A DNA stretch of 64,000 nt from Bacillus sp. T3. Lineage in GTDB: Bacteria; Bacillota; Bacilli; Bacillales; Cytobacillaceae. Made by a program: the position numbers and the translations under genes. The DNA lies in assembly GCF_033449965.1 (NCBI RefSeq), contig NZ_CP137761.1, positions 682,001-746,000 on the forward strand, in the 5' to 3' direction. Positions 54,054 to 62,377 of this stretch are shown here, piece by piece (the stretch's first letter is position 1; each line of letters opens with the position of its first letter). The notes beneath the pieces were generated by a model. It was not told the origin of the DNA. It saw only the letters and a list, made by a program, of their open reading frames with translations, and searched no databases.

Positions 54054-54620
54054 ATGAATCAACAAGTGGTAGAACTGCTTCAAAATTATAAGCCATACGC
54101 TTTTGTCATTAGTATTGTTATTAATATCATCATTAGTATTTTTGGATTTGTTCCTAGTTTGTTTCTAACTGCTGCAAACTTAGTCGTATTTGGTTTTTGG
54201 AAAGGAATGTTGGTTTCCTTCGTTGGTGAAGGAATAGGTGCAGTTGTTGCCTTCATTCTATATAGAAAGGGTTTACGAAGAGTTTCTGAAACAAAGACTT
54301 TTCATCGTCCAATTGTTAAAAGGCTGCTTGAAGTGGAGGGGTCACAAGCTTTTATGCTCGTTCTATCATTACGACTCCTTCCATTTGTTCCTTCTGGTGT
54401 GATCACTTTTTTATCAGCTATAGGGAAGATGACAATTTGGATTTTTGCTATTTCTAGTACGATTGGGAAACTTCCTGCTTTGTTGTTTGAAGCTTACGCA
54501 GCGAATCAGGTTGTTCAATCAACCTGGCAAGGAGAAGTTGTAATCACAATAGTGGCCGTAATATTGTTAATCTCTGTGTTTAAAAGCTTAAATAGAAAGA
54601 AAAGTAAAGATTTTATATAA
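54054..54620 (+). CDS. TVP38/TMEM64 (DedA-like) membrane protein
   Basis: 188 aa from ATG 54054; five or six helices with 'FGFVPSLFLTAANLVVFG' and 'LLPFVPSGVITFLSAIG', the SNARE_assoc family motifs. GGAG lies 13 nt upstream, a long spacing. Bacillus relatives are of unknown or lipid-related function. Confidence 0.82.
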   Translation: MNQQVVELLQNYKPYAFVISIVINIIISIFGFVPSLFLTAANLVVFGFWKGMLVSFVGEGIGAVVAFILYRKGLRRVSETKTFHRPIVKRLLEVEGSQAFMLVLSLRLLPFVPSGVITFLSAIGKMTIWIFAISSTIGKLPALLFEAYAANQVVQSTWQGEVVITIVAVILLISVFKSLNRKKSKDFI

Positions 54621-54646
54621 ATAAAAAAATGGGTACTTTATTACTT

Positions 54647-54672
54647 TACATAGGGTAGAGGGGTATGGTAAT
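54647..54672 (+). promoter_or_regulatory. Probable CsoR operator/promoter before csoR
   Basis: TAGGGTAGAGGGGTATGGTA: the right half GGGGTATGGTA matches the CsoR-site half known upstream of Bacillus copZ; the left half departs (TAGGG, not TACCC). Confidence 0.5.
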
Positions 54673-54695
54673 ATCAATTTAAAGGAGGTTGAACT

Positions 54696-55070
54696 ATGGA
54701 CCATAAAAATCCTCATGAAACAGAAACATCACATTGTTCTAATGAAAATTCTGAGACAAATGAAAATATAGAATGCCATCTAAACTCTAGTCGCACCAGT
54801 CATCATTCTGAAAAAACGAAGCAAAACCTGATCACAAGGTTAAACCGAGTGGAAGGTCAAATTCGTGGTATTAAAGGATTAATTGAAAAGGACACATACT
54901 GTGATGATGTTATTACGCAAATTTCAGCAACTCAGGCGGCCTTAAATAGCGTAGCGAAAATCCTGTTAGAAGGACATTTGCGAAGCTGTGTAGTGGAACG
55001 AATCCAAGAGGGCGATCATGAAGTGATTGATGAATTATTGACAACTATTCAACGATTAATGAAAAAATAG
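54696..55070 (+). CDS. csoR: Copper-sensing repressor CsoR with His/Cys-rich N-terminal extension
   Basis: 124 aa after AAAGGAGG. The DUF156 core carries the Cu+ site: Cys in 'TYCDDV', His and Cys in 'EGHLRSCVV'. The first ~42 residues are an unusual His/Asn/Glu-rich tail with two Cys (SHCSN, IECHL). Apo-CsoR represses, Cu+ releases. Heads csoR-copZ-copA. Confidence 0.94.
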   Translation: MDHKNPHETETSHCSNENSETNENIECHLNSSRTSHHSEKTKQNLITRLNRVEGQIRGIKGLIEKDTYCDDVITQISATQAALNSVAKILLEGHLRSCVVERIQEGDHEVIDELLTTIQRLMKK

Positions 55071-55085
55071 GAAGGGGAAATAAAA

Positions 55086-55292
55086 ATGGAAAATACAACT
55101 TTACAAGTAAAAGGAATGTCTTGTGGTCACTGTGTTAAAGCAATTGAGGGAAGTGTTGGAGCTCTAGCTGGAGTTGAAACTGTGAAGGTGGACTTAGGTG
55201 CTGGCTCTGTAGCTGTAGCATTCAACTCAGCAGTAGTGACTTTAGAGCAAATTAAAGAAACAATTGATGAACAAGGTTACGATGTTGTTTAA
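55086..55292 (+). CDS. copZ: Copper chaperone CopZ
   Basis: 68 aa, HMA fold with GMSCGHC (~9-15). Delivers Cu+ to CopA. 15 nt after csoR; RBS AAGGGG. Confidence 0.95.
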   Translation: MENTTLQVKGMSCGHCVKAIEGSVGALAGVETVKVDLGAGSVAVAFNSAVVTLEQIKETIDEQGYDVV

Positions 55293-55340
55293 AGAAATCT
55301 TAACGTGCTAGCAATAGCACGTTCATTTTAGGAAAAAAAC

Positions 55341-55357
55341 ATACCCAAACGGGGTAT
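55341..55357 (+). promoter_or_regulatory. CsoR operator overlapping the copA (second copy) leader
   Basis: ATACCC-AAAC-GGGGTAT, the inverted repeat typical of CsoR sites, placed 15-32 nt before the start and right beside the GGAGG. Confidence 0.8.
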
Positions 55358-55372
55358 ATGGAGGTTGGTTTT

Positions 55373-57795
55373 ATGAGCCAAAATCTTAAGGAAACAACCA
55401 TGCAAATTTCAGGAATGACCTGCGCTGCTTGCGCGGTCCGTATTGAGAAAGGTTTAAATAAGCTTGAAGGTGTCGAGGAGGCAACCGTCAACCTTGCTTT
55501 AGAGAAATCAGCAGTTAAATTTGACCCGACGAAAACGAATGTAGAAAGTATTCAGAAGAAGGTTCGGGATTTAGGCTATGATGTGGTGCTTGAAAAAGCT
55601 GAGTTTGATATTACCTGGAATGACATGCGCCGCATGTTCAGCACGGATTGAAAAAGGTTTAAACAAGCTAGAAGGTGTCGTCAAAGCGAACGTGAACCTT
55701 GCTCTTGAAAAAGCAAGTGTTGAGTACAATCCTGGAACTCTAAATAAAACTGATATTATCAAAAAGGTAGAAGCTCTCGGTTACGGAGCAAGTGTAAAAG
55801 AAGAGGCAAATGGGCAGGATGCTGCTGATCATCGTCAACGGGAAATAGAAAATCAAACGGGCAAGTTTTTATTTTCTGCCATTCTTTCGATTCCTTTGTT
55901 ATGGGCGATGGTTGGGCATTTTAGCTTTACTTCGTTTATATGGGTACCTGATATGTTTATGAATCCTTGGTTCCAGCTTGTTCTCGCCACACCCGTTCAA
56001 TTTTTAATTGGTCGGCAGTTCTATGTTGGTGCTTTTAAAGCTTTAAAAAACGGGAGTGCCAATATGGATGTCCTTGTCGCACTTGGGACATCTGCTGCTT
56101 ATTTCTATAGCCTTTATCTTTCGATTATATCGCTAACAGGAAACGCACATACGGTTGAGCTTTACTACGAAACGAGTGCAGTGTTGATTACCTTAATTAT
56201 TTTAGGAAAGCTGTTTGAAGCGAAGGCGAAGGGTCGTTCATCTGAGGCGATAAAAAAATTAATGGGTCTGCAAGCGAAAAATGCTTTAGTCGAGCGCGAT
56301 GGGGTAGAGCTAGAGATCCCACTTGAGGAAGTTGTCGTCGGTGACATTCTTCATGTTAAACCAGGTGAAAAAATCCCGGTTGATGGAAAAATCACTGAAG
56401 GTCAGTCAGCGATTGATGAATCCATGCTTACCGGTGAAAGTGTACCGGTTGATAAAACAATTGGTGATACTGTTATCGGTGCAACGATCAATAAAAATGG
56501 CTTTTTAAAGGTGGAAGCCACCAAGGTTGGTAAAGATACGGCGTTAGCGCAAATTATTAAAGTCGTCGAAGAAGCACAAGGTTCAAAGGCACCGATTCAG
56601 CGCCTTGCTGATCAAATTTCGGGCGTGTTTGTGCCAATCGTAGTCGGAATCGCTGTTGTGACCTTCCTTGTATGGTATTTTGCTGTGGCACCTGGCGATT
56701 TTGCCGAGGCGTTAGAAAAATTAATTGCGGTATTAGTTATTGCCTGTCCGTGTGCGTTAGGTCTTGCAACACCAACTTCGATTATGGCAGGTTCAGGTCG
56801 AGCAGCCGAGTTCGGAATTTTATTTAAAGGTGGAGAGCATCTCGAAATGACTCACCGCATCTCTGCCGTCATTTTAGACAAAACGGGTACAGTTACAAAT
56901 GGTACTCCTGTTTTAACGGATGTTATTCTTGCTGGTGAACAATCACAGGCTGAATTTTTATCCTTGGTGGGTTCAGCTGAAAAGCAGTCTGAGCACCCAT
57001 TAGCACAAGCAATTGTTCAGGGAATTAAAGATAAGGGAATCGCCTTGCAGGATGTTTCCGGATTCGAAGCCATTCCTGGGCTTTGGGATTAAGGCAACGG
57101 TTGCTGAAAAAATACTGCTGGTTGGAACCCGAAAATTAATGATCAAGGAAAACGTCGAGATTAGCACGGCCCTGGCAAAAATGGACGCGCTTGAAAAAGA
57201 AGGGAAAACCGCGATGCTAGCAGCAATTGATGGCCGATATGCAGGTATCGTCGCTGTAGCAGATACGATTAAAGAAACCTCAAAAGAAGCGGTTGGTCGT
57301 TTGAAGAGCATGGGTCTCGAGGTCATTATGATTACTGGTGATAACCAACAAACAGCTAAGTCGATTGCAGCGCAGGTTGGCATAGACCATGTTATTGCCG
57401 AGGTATTACCAGAAGGAAAGGCCGATGAAGTGAAGAAATTGCAAGCTCAAGGCAAAAAAGTGGCAATGGTCGGCGATGGAATCAACGATGCACCGGCACT
57501 TGCGGTTGCGGATATCGGGATGGCGATTGGAACGGGTACAGATGTGGCAATGGAAGCAGCTGATATTACGTTAATTCGCGGAGACTTAAACAGCATTGCT
57601 GATGCAATCTTTATGAGCAAAAAGACAATTACAAATATCAAGCAAAATCTGTTCTGGGCTTTTGGGTACAATACATTGGGAATTCCGATAGCAGCTTTAG
57701 GGTTTTTGGCACCATGGCTTGCTGGTACAGCGATGGCCTTTAGCTCTGTATCGGTTGTATTAAATGCTCTCCGTCTGCAGAAGGTGAAGCTGTAA
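55373..57795 (+). CDS. copA: Copper-exporting P1B-type ATPase CopA, second copy (two frameshifts)
   Basis: Start ATG 55373 after GGAGG. Two HMA domains (GMTCAAC at ~18 and ~92), TGES, CPC in 'IACPCALGLATPT', DKTGT intact here, GDGIND. T inserted in CCGG at 55616 (ATTACC-T-GGAATG) splits the second HMA; another at 57077 (CATTCC-T-GGGCTT) splits the N domain. Without them the protein is 806 aa, close to Bacillus CopA (about 800). Exports Cu+ under CsoR control, unlike the first copA. Both breaks follow the CCGG pattern. Confidence 0.92.
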
Positions 57796-57865
57796 TTTTT
57801 TTGTCAGGGTTGGACCTTGAGCAAAACTTGAGATTTGAATAATTTTCTAAATGAGGTGAAGTTTA

Positions 57866-57997
57866 ATGATTAAAAAATGGGTCATCGGAGCGGTAGCCTA
57901 TTTAATCATTGTAATTGTAGGTTTTAGCATCTACACATCCATCGTCGAACCAGAGCCAATGAATATGGATGGGCAAGATGAGATGCATGAAAAGTAA
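57866..57997 (+). CDS. 43-aa single-helix membrane protein with Met/His tail
   Basis: ATG 57866 after AATGAGGTGAAG. Helix 'IGAVAYLIIVIVGFSIY' (~7-23), external tail 'EPMNMDGQDEMHEK'. Follows the second copA by 70 nt, probably same transcript, and echoes the small Met proteins of the metal island. Not in any family I know. Confidence 0.68.
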   Translation: MIKKWVIGAVAYLIIVIVGFSIYTSIVEPEPMNMDGQDEMHEK

Positions 57998-58011
57998 GAA
58001 ATTGTGTGTAA

Positions 58012-58060
58012 TAGAGGCGTGGTGGGGTATGTTTGACCCTGTCATGCCTTATTTTTTTAT
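58012..58060 (+). terminator. Terminator after the second copA unit
   Basis: AGGCGTG...GGGT / ACCC...CATGCCT stem, T7. Confidence 0.7.
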
Positions 58061-58302
58061 CATAGCTTGGATTTCAGCAAACTGCTTAAATCGTAAACTC
58101 GCCCTTTGTTTGAGCCAGAGTACGTAAGGTGTAGGTTCGAAAGAAGGTATTTTGCGATATTTGGTGAGTGGATATGAAGAAAATTGCATAACTGCCGGTT
58201 TGTAATTTCTGAATTTATAAGCAGACAGTAATCTGTTAAAGCCTGAATATGGGCATCATTAGAGGTATGTGCACAAATCGGACAACCCAAGTTCCACGTT
58301 GG
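58060..58302 (-). pseudogene. Remnant of a NERD-domain protein C-terminus
   Basis: Minus-strand residues 'CPICAHTSNDAHIQALTDYCLL', 'ITNRQLCNFLHIHS' and 'TYSGSNKGRVYDLSSLL' match, from memory, the conserved tail of Bacillus NERD (nuclease-related) proteins. Only ~80 residues remain; the upstream part of the frame reads repeat DNA (58318 on), so the gene has lost its body. Confidence 0.6.
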
Positions 58303-58317
58303 CGATTCAGGTGAAAA

Positions 58318-58390
58318 AATAAATATATCGGTGAAAAACAACCAGATATCAGCGAAAAACAAAATGATATCGGTAATCACCCCAAATCTA
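58318..58390. repeat. ATATCGGTGAAAAA repeats, inverted relative to 15765
   Basis: Four units: TATATCGGTGAAAAAC, GATATCAGCGAAAAAC, GATATCGGTAATC and a leading CAGGTGAAAAA. These are the complement of the minJ-side array. Confidence 0.7.
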
Positions 58391-58404
58391 TGCCCGAAAT
58401 TCAC

Positions 58405-58435
58405 AAAAAGCTGCCACCAAGTAAAGTGACAGCTC
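58405..58435 (-). terminator. Terminator of the small gene 58441
   Basis: Minus strand: AGCTGTCAC / GTGGCAGCT with T5. Confidence 0.75.
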
Positions 58436-58440
58436 TTTCC

Positions 58441-58596
58441 CTATTCTCCTCCACTATGTAAGCTTGCATCGGCAACAGGTCCGGATTCCTTGTTATCCTC
58501 TTCGGCAATCGGAAAATTACTAATAATAAAAGCAAACACCAACACAGTAAACAACAAACTAATAAACACGTAAAACCGTTCCTTCAAAAGTCTCAT
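58441..58596 (-). CDS. 51-aa single-helix membrane protein
   Basis: Start ATG 58596 (complement) after AAGGGAG. Short basic start, one helix 'FYVFISLLFTVLVFAFIISNF', then an acidic tail ending LHSGGE. No family known; own terminator supports it. Confidence 0.62.
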   Translation of the reverse strand: MRLLKERFYVFISLLFTVLVFAFIISNFPIAEEDNKESGPVADASLHSGGE

Positions 58597-58717
58597 TTGT
58601 TTTCTATTCTCCCTTACAAAAATGGTGAAGATGGGTTGATGCCACGAACCAGTTAGTGACACCCGCCGTAAATGATAAGAATTTAACCGAACGTTACATG
58701 TTTATTAGCAAATGTGC

Positions 58718-59473
58718 CTATTTATTTCTAATTTTTTCAATAAAACTTTTACTATATTGCGCAATTTTGTCTTTTTCAAAGTCAAGTGAGGCCACATGGT
58801 ATGAGTTTTTCAACATGATTTGGCCCTTATTTTTAGAAGAAACAGTCTTGATAATTTGCTGAGAATCGGAAGGCGGAACAACGTGGTCCTCCTCTGAAGT
58901 CAATGTTAGTACAGGAATCTCCACTTTATCTAATCGCTGGATTGTAAGGTCGAGAGTTTTTTGTAATTCATGTACGGCACTTAGTGGGACAGAATCATAC
59001 GTAATTTCGTGAGCTGTCGAATCCTTAATATCTGGTGCGCCTTCAGCGATGAATCTTGGTCCTTGGGCATTTCGGTATGCATCAAAGGCAGGAACATGTA
59101 AGGCAGCATTGATGGTAACCACGCCTTTAATCTCGGGATATTTCGCTGCAAGTTGTAAGCATAGGGCGCCCCCCATGGATTGACCAATCACAAATACATC
59201 TTTGCAAGTTTCCTTAAGTTCAAGATAAGCATCTTCAAGGTCCGAAATCCAGTCTGTAAATTTTGCTTCCTCAAGGTCGTAAATGGAAGTTCCGTGTCCG
59301 GTTAGTCGCGGGGCTAATACCGTAAAACCGCCATAACGATTTAGTAATTCTCCAACCTCGCGAACGCTCTGTGGTGTTCCTACAAACCCGTGAGATAAAA
59401 GAATACCAGTTTCATTTCCTTTAAGAAAAAAAGCTTCCGCGCCAGTGATTACTTGTTCATTTATTTTGATCAT
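58718..59473 (-). CDS. Carboxylesterase (Est30/monoacylglycerol lipase-like)
   Basis: 251 aa alpha/beta hydrolase. Oxyanion 'LSHGFVGTP' (~27-35), nucleophile GQSMG (~97-101), Asp in 'TSEEDHVVP' (~193) and His in 'NSYHVAS' (~224). Hydrolyses short or medium acyl esters. Like the Bacillus esterase YvaK. Monocistronic. Confidence 0.9.
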   Translation of the reverse strand: MIKINEQVITGAEAFFLKGNETGILLSHGFVGTPQSVREVGELLNRYGGFTVLAPRLTGHGTSIYDLEEAKFTDWISDLEDAYLELKETCKDVFVIGQSMGGALCLQLAAKYPEIKGVVTINAALHVPAFDAYRNAQGPRFIAEGAPDIKDSTAHEITYDSVPLSAVHELQKTLDLTIQRLDKVEIPVLTLTSEEDHVVPPSDSQQIIKTVSSKNKGQIMLKNSYHVASLDFEKDKIAQYSKSFIEKIRNK

Positions 59474-59741
59474 CGATATGCCCCTCTTTCCGAATTGATA
59501 TATATGGTTAAGTTTATTTGTTATTTATTCTTGTTTTTGATTATAGAACGGTTTTGTTTGGAAATCAAGACTAATTTTATAATTCTTATGAGAAAAGTAG
59601 GGATTAAACAAAATCTCAAATCAATAGATTTTGCAATTGAGGTGGTTAGAGGTTATTCTATTATTATTGATAAAACGGAAAAGATTTCTTAGTGTGAAAC
59701 TAAGTATTGATAAAAGGTCGGTTTGGAGAGAAGGTGTGTCA

Positions 59742-59975
59742 ATGGTTATCAAATATTTATCTGCGCTTATTTTACCTGGAATTGTGGTGATCATGTTTTC
59801 TCGGGTAACCTATAATCATTTCATCGGTTTAATCCTATCTGTGGCACTAATCGCAGCATCTGTTTATAAAGGGTATACGGATTCCTGGTGGTTAATTATT
59901 GTTGATGCCTTTTCATTAACTGCAGGATTTTGGTACAGTACGAGAATGATTGAAAAAACAAGGAAAAGAGCATGA
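59742..59975 (+). CDS. csbA: CsbA-like membrane protein
   Basis: 77 aa after GAGAAGGTG. Three helices, no catalytic motif. Position just upstream of uvrB matches Bacillus csbA, a sigmaB-induced gene of unknown function; I see no clear sigmaB promoter. Terminator at 59982. Confidence 0.82.
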   Translation: MVIKYLSALILPGIVVIMFSRVTYNHFIGLILSVALIAASVYKGYTDSWWLIIVDAFSLTAGFWYSTRMIEKTRKRA

Positions 59976-59981
59976 ACGATC

Positions 59982-60009
59982 AACCACAGCTAACGAACTG
60001 TGGTTTTTT
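59982..60009 (+). terminator. Terminator after csbA
   Basis: AACCACAG / CTGTGGTT with T run. Confidence 0.85.
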
Positions 60010-60031
60010 TATTTAGGGTTTGTTAAATTTG

Positions 60032-60162
60032 TTGTTGCTTTCCGCTCCAGGTGCTCCCTTTCCGCGGGTAGTCTGGGAGCCTCCTCGGCGCCTTAGCGCC
60101 TGTGGGGTCTCCCGTGCCACCTTCTCCCGCAGGAGTCTCGCACCTTCCGCTCCAATCAACAG
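60032..60162. repeat. Bacillus-type hairpin repeat, copy D (long form, reversed)
   Basis: Reverse complement of copy C with few changes: TTGTTGCTTTCCGCTCCAGG ... CCGCTCCAATCAACAG. Inner GGCGCCTTAGCGCC hairpin kept. Confidence 0.8.
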
Positions 60163-60212
60163 ATTTCCTAAAAATCAACTACATTCTTTAACACATCAAT
60201 TATTCAAATAAC

Positions 60213-60226
60213 CGAATACTTGTTCG
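60213..60226 (+). promoter_or_regulatory. LexA (SOS) box upstream of uvrB
   Basis: CGAATACTTGTTCG against the Bacillus consensus CGAAC-N4-GTTCG: one mismatch. Fits SOS control of uvrBA. Confidence 0.75.
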
Positions 60227-60380
60227 TTTTTTGTTGGTTTGTTTTGCCTCAATTGTGGTAGAATGGGAATAGTAGATTATTGAACAGGATATTAGCGTCT
60301 AAGGTCGCTGATTTTTTATAATAGAAACACCATATCACTTTTAAACTAATCAAATTTCCAAAAAGGGAGGTCAAAAATAC

Positions 60381-62368
60381 GTGAAGGATCAACAGCAATT
60401 TGAACTTGTTTCTAAGTACACTCCTCAAGGTGATCAACCTGAGGCAATAAAAAAAATCGTCCAAGGGATTCGCGAAAACAAACGGCACCAAACCTTATTA
60501 GGAGCAACCGGAACGGGTAAGACATTTACGATTTCAAATGTCATTAAAGAGGTTAATAAGCCAACATTAATTATCGCTCATAATAAAACATTAGCGGGTC
60601 AGCTTTATAGCGAGTTCAAAGAGTTCTTTCCAAATAACGCGGTCGAATATTTCGTCAGCTATTACGATTATTTTCAACCGGAAGCTTATGTGCCATCTAC
60701 CGATACATTTATTGAAAAAGATGCCAGTATTAATGATGAAATAGATAAGCTTCGTCACTCAGCGACCTCCTCGTTATTTGAACGGCAGGACGTAATCATT
60801 ATCGCCAGTGTTTCTTGTATTTACGGCTTGGGGTCACCAGAAGAATATCGTGACCTCGTTGTTTCGCTTCGAACAGGAATGGAAATTGAACGAAATCAGC
60901 TCCTCCATAAGCTGGTCGATGTCCAATATAGCCGCAACGATATTGATTTTCAACGTGGAACGTTCCGGGTACGTGGAGATGTCGTCGAAATTTTTCCGGC
61001 CTCTCGTGATGAGCACTGTATTCGTGTTGAATTTTTTGGAGATGAAATCGACCGGATTCGTGAAGTGGATGCGTTAACAGGTGAAATCATGGCAGAACGT
61101 GACCATGTCGCGATTTTCCCGGCCTTCCACTTCGTTACCCGAGAAGAAAAATTAAAGGTCGCAATTCAAAATATTGAGCAAGAGCTCGAAGAAAGACTAA
61201 AGGAACTTAGAGAAAACGGAAAGCTATTAGAAGCACAGCGCCTCGAGCAGCGGACTCGTTATGATTTAGAGATGATGGCTGAAATGGGATTCTGTTCTGG
61301 AATTGAAAACTATTCCCGTCACCTAACCTTGAGACCACCAGGATCAACGCCATATACGTTATTAGATTATTTTCCGAAGGATTTCCTACTCGTTATCGAT
61401 GAGTCGCATGTAACCTTGCCGCAAGTTCGCGGGATGTTTAATGGAGACAAAGCCAGAAAGCAGGTCTTAGTTGATCACGGCTTCCGACTACCATCAGCGC
61501 TAGATAACCGGCCGCTTACCTTTGCTGAATTCGAAAAGCATATTAGCCAGGCTGTTTATGTTTCTGCAACCCCTGGTCCGTATGAGCTAGAGCATACGCC
61601 GGAAATGGTGCAACAGATTATTCGACCAACCTGGGCTCCTTGATCCAACCATTGATGTTCGTCCAATCGAAGGACAAATCGATGATTTAATAGCCGAAAT
61701 TCATGATCGAGTTCAAAAGAATGAACGGGTCTTAGTTACAACATTAACAAAGAAAATGTCGGAGGATTTGACCGACTATCTGAAGGAAATCGGGATTAAG
61801 GTTAACTACTTGCATTCAGAAGTTAAAACCCTTGAACGAATCGAGATTATACGTGAGCTTCGGCTTGGTAAATACGATGTTCTCGTCGGAATTAATCTAC
61901 TGAAGAGAAGGATTGGACATTCCAGAGGTTTCGCTCGTGGCGATTCTCGATGCAGACAAAGAGGGCTTCCTTCGTTCAGAACGATCCCTTATCCAAACAA
62001 TTGGTCGGGCGGCTCGTAATGCAAATGGGCACGTAATTATGTACGCAGATAAAATTACGAATTCAATGGAGCTTGCCCTTAATGAAACGAAGCGTCGTCG
62101 TCAGGTGCAGGAAGAATACAACCTTAAGCATGGAATAACGCCAATGACCATTCAAAAGGACATTCGTGAAGGCATTCGAGCTACGCATGCGGCCGAGGAG
62201 CAAGAGGAATACAAACCATCAGCAGCACTTGGCAAGCTGACCAAAAAGGAAAGAGAAAAGGTCATTGCCAAACTAGAAAAAGAAATGAAGGAAGAAGCCA
62301 AAGCACTCAATTTCGAGCGGGCCTCCGAGCTTCGTGACCTGATCTTTGAGTTAAAAGCGGAAGGATGA
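60381..62368 (+). CDS. uvrB: Excinuclease ABC subunit B (two frameshifts)
   Basis: GTG start after GGGAGG. Walker A 'GATGTGKT' (~43-50), 'YYDYFQPEAY' beta-hairpin (~95), DESH Walker B (near 340), helicase motifs and the C-terminal UVR domain (~620-661). T inserted in CCGGG at 61632 (CCAACC-T-GGGCTC) and an A inserted near 61900 (ATCTACTGAAGAGAAGG, expected LLREGLD). Without them it is 661 aa, the Bacillus UvrB size. Nucleotide excision repair with UvrA and UvrC. Confidence 0.94.
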
Positions 62369-62377
62369 CGTAAAAAA

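Noticed and set aside
55373..55660. Frameshift after the first HMA of copA as programmed frameshifting (E. coli copA type)
   Set aside because: No slippery run is present; the break is an inserted T in CCGG like five other loci, and it falls in the second HMA's conserved motif.
58303..58404. N-terminal part of the minus-strand frame 58060-58404 as coding
   Set aside because: It translates the ATATCGGTGAAA repeats and has no ribosome site; only the later part resembles a protein family.
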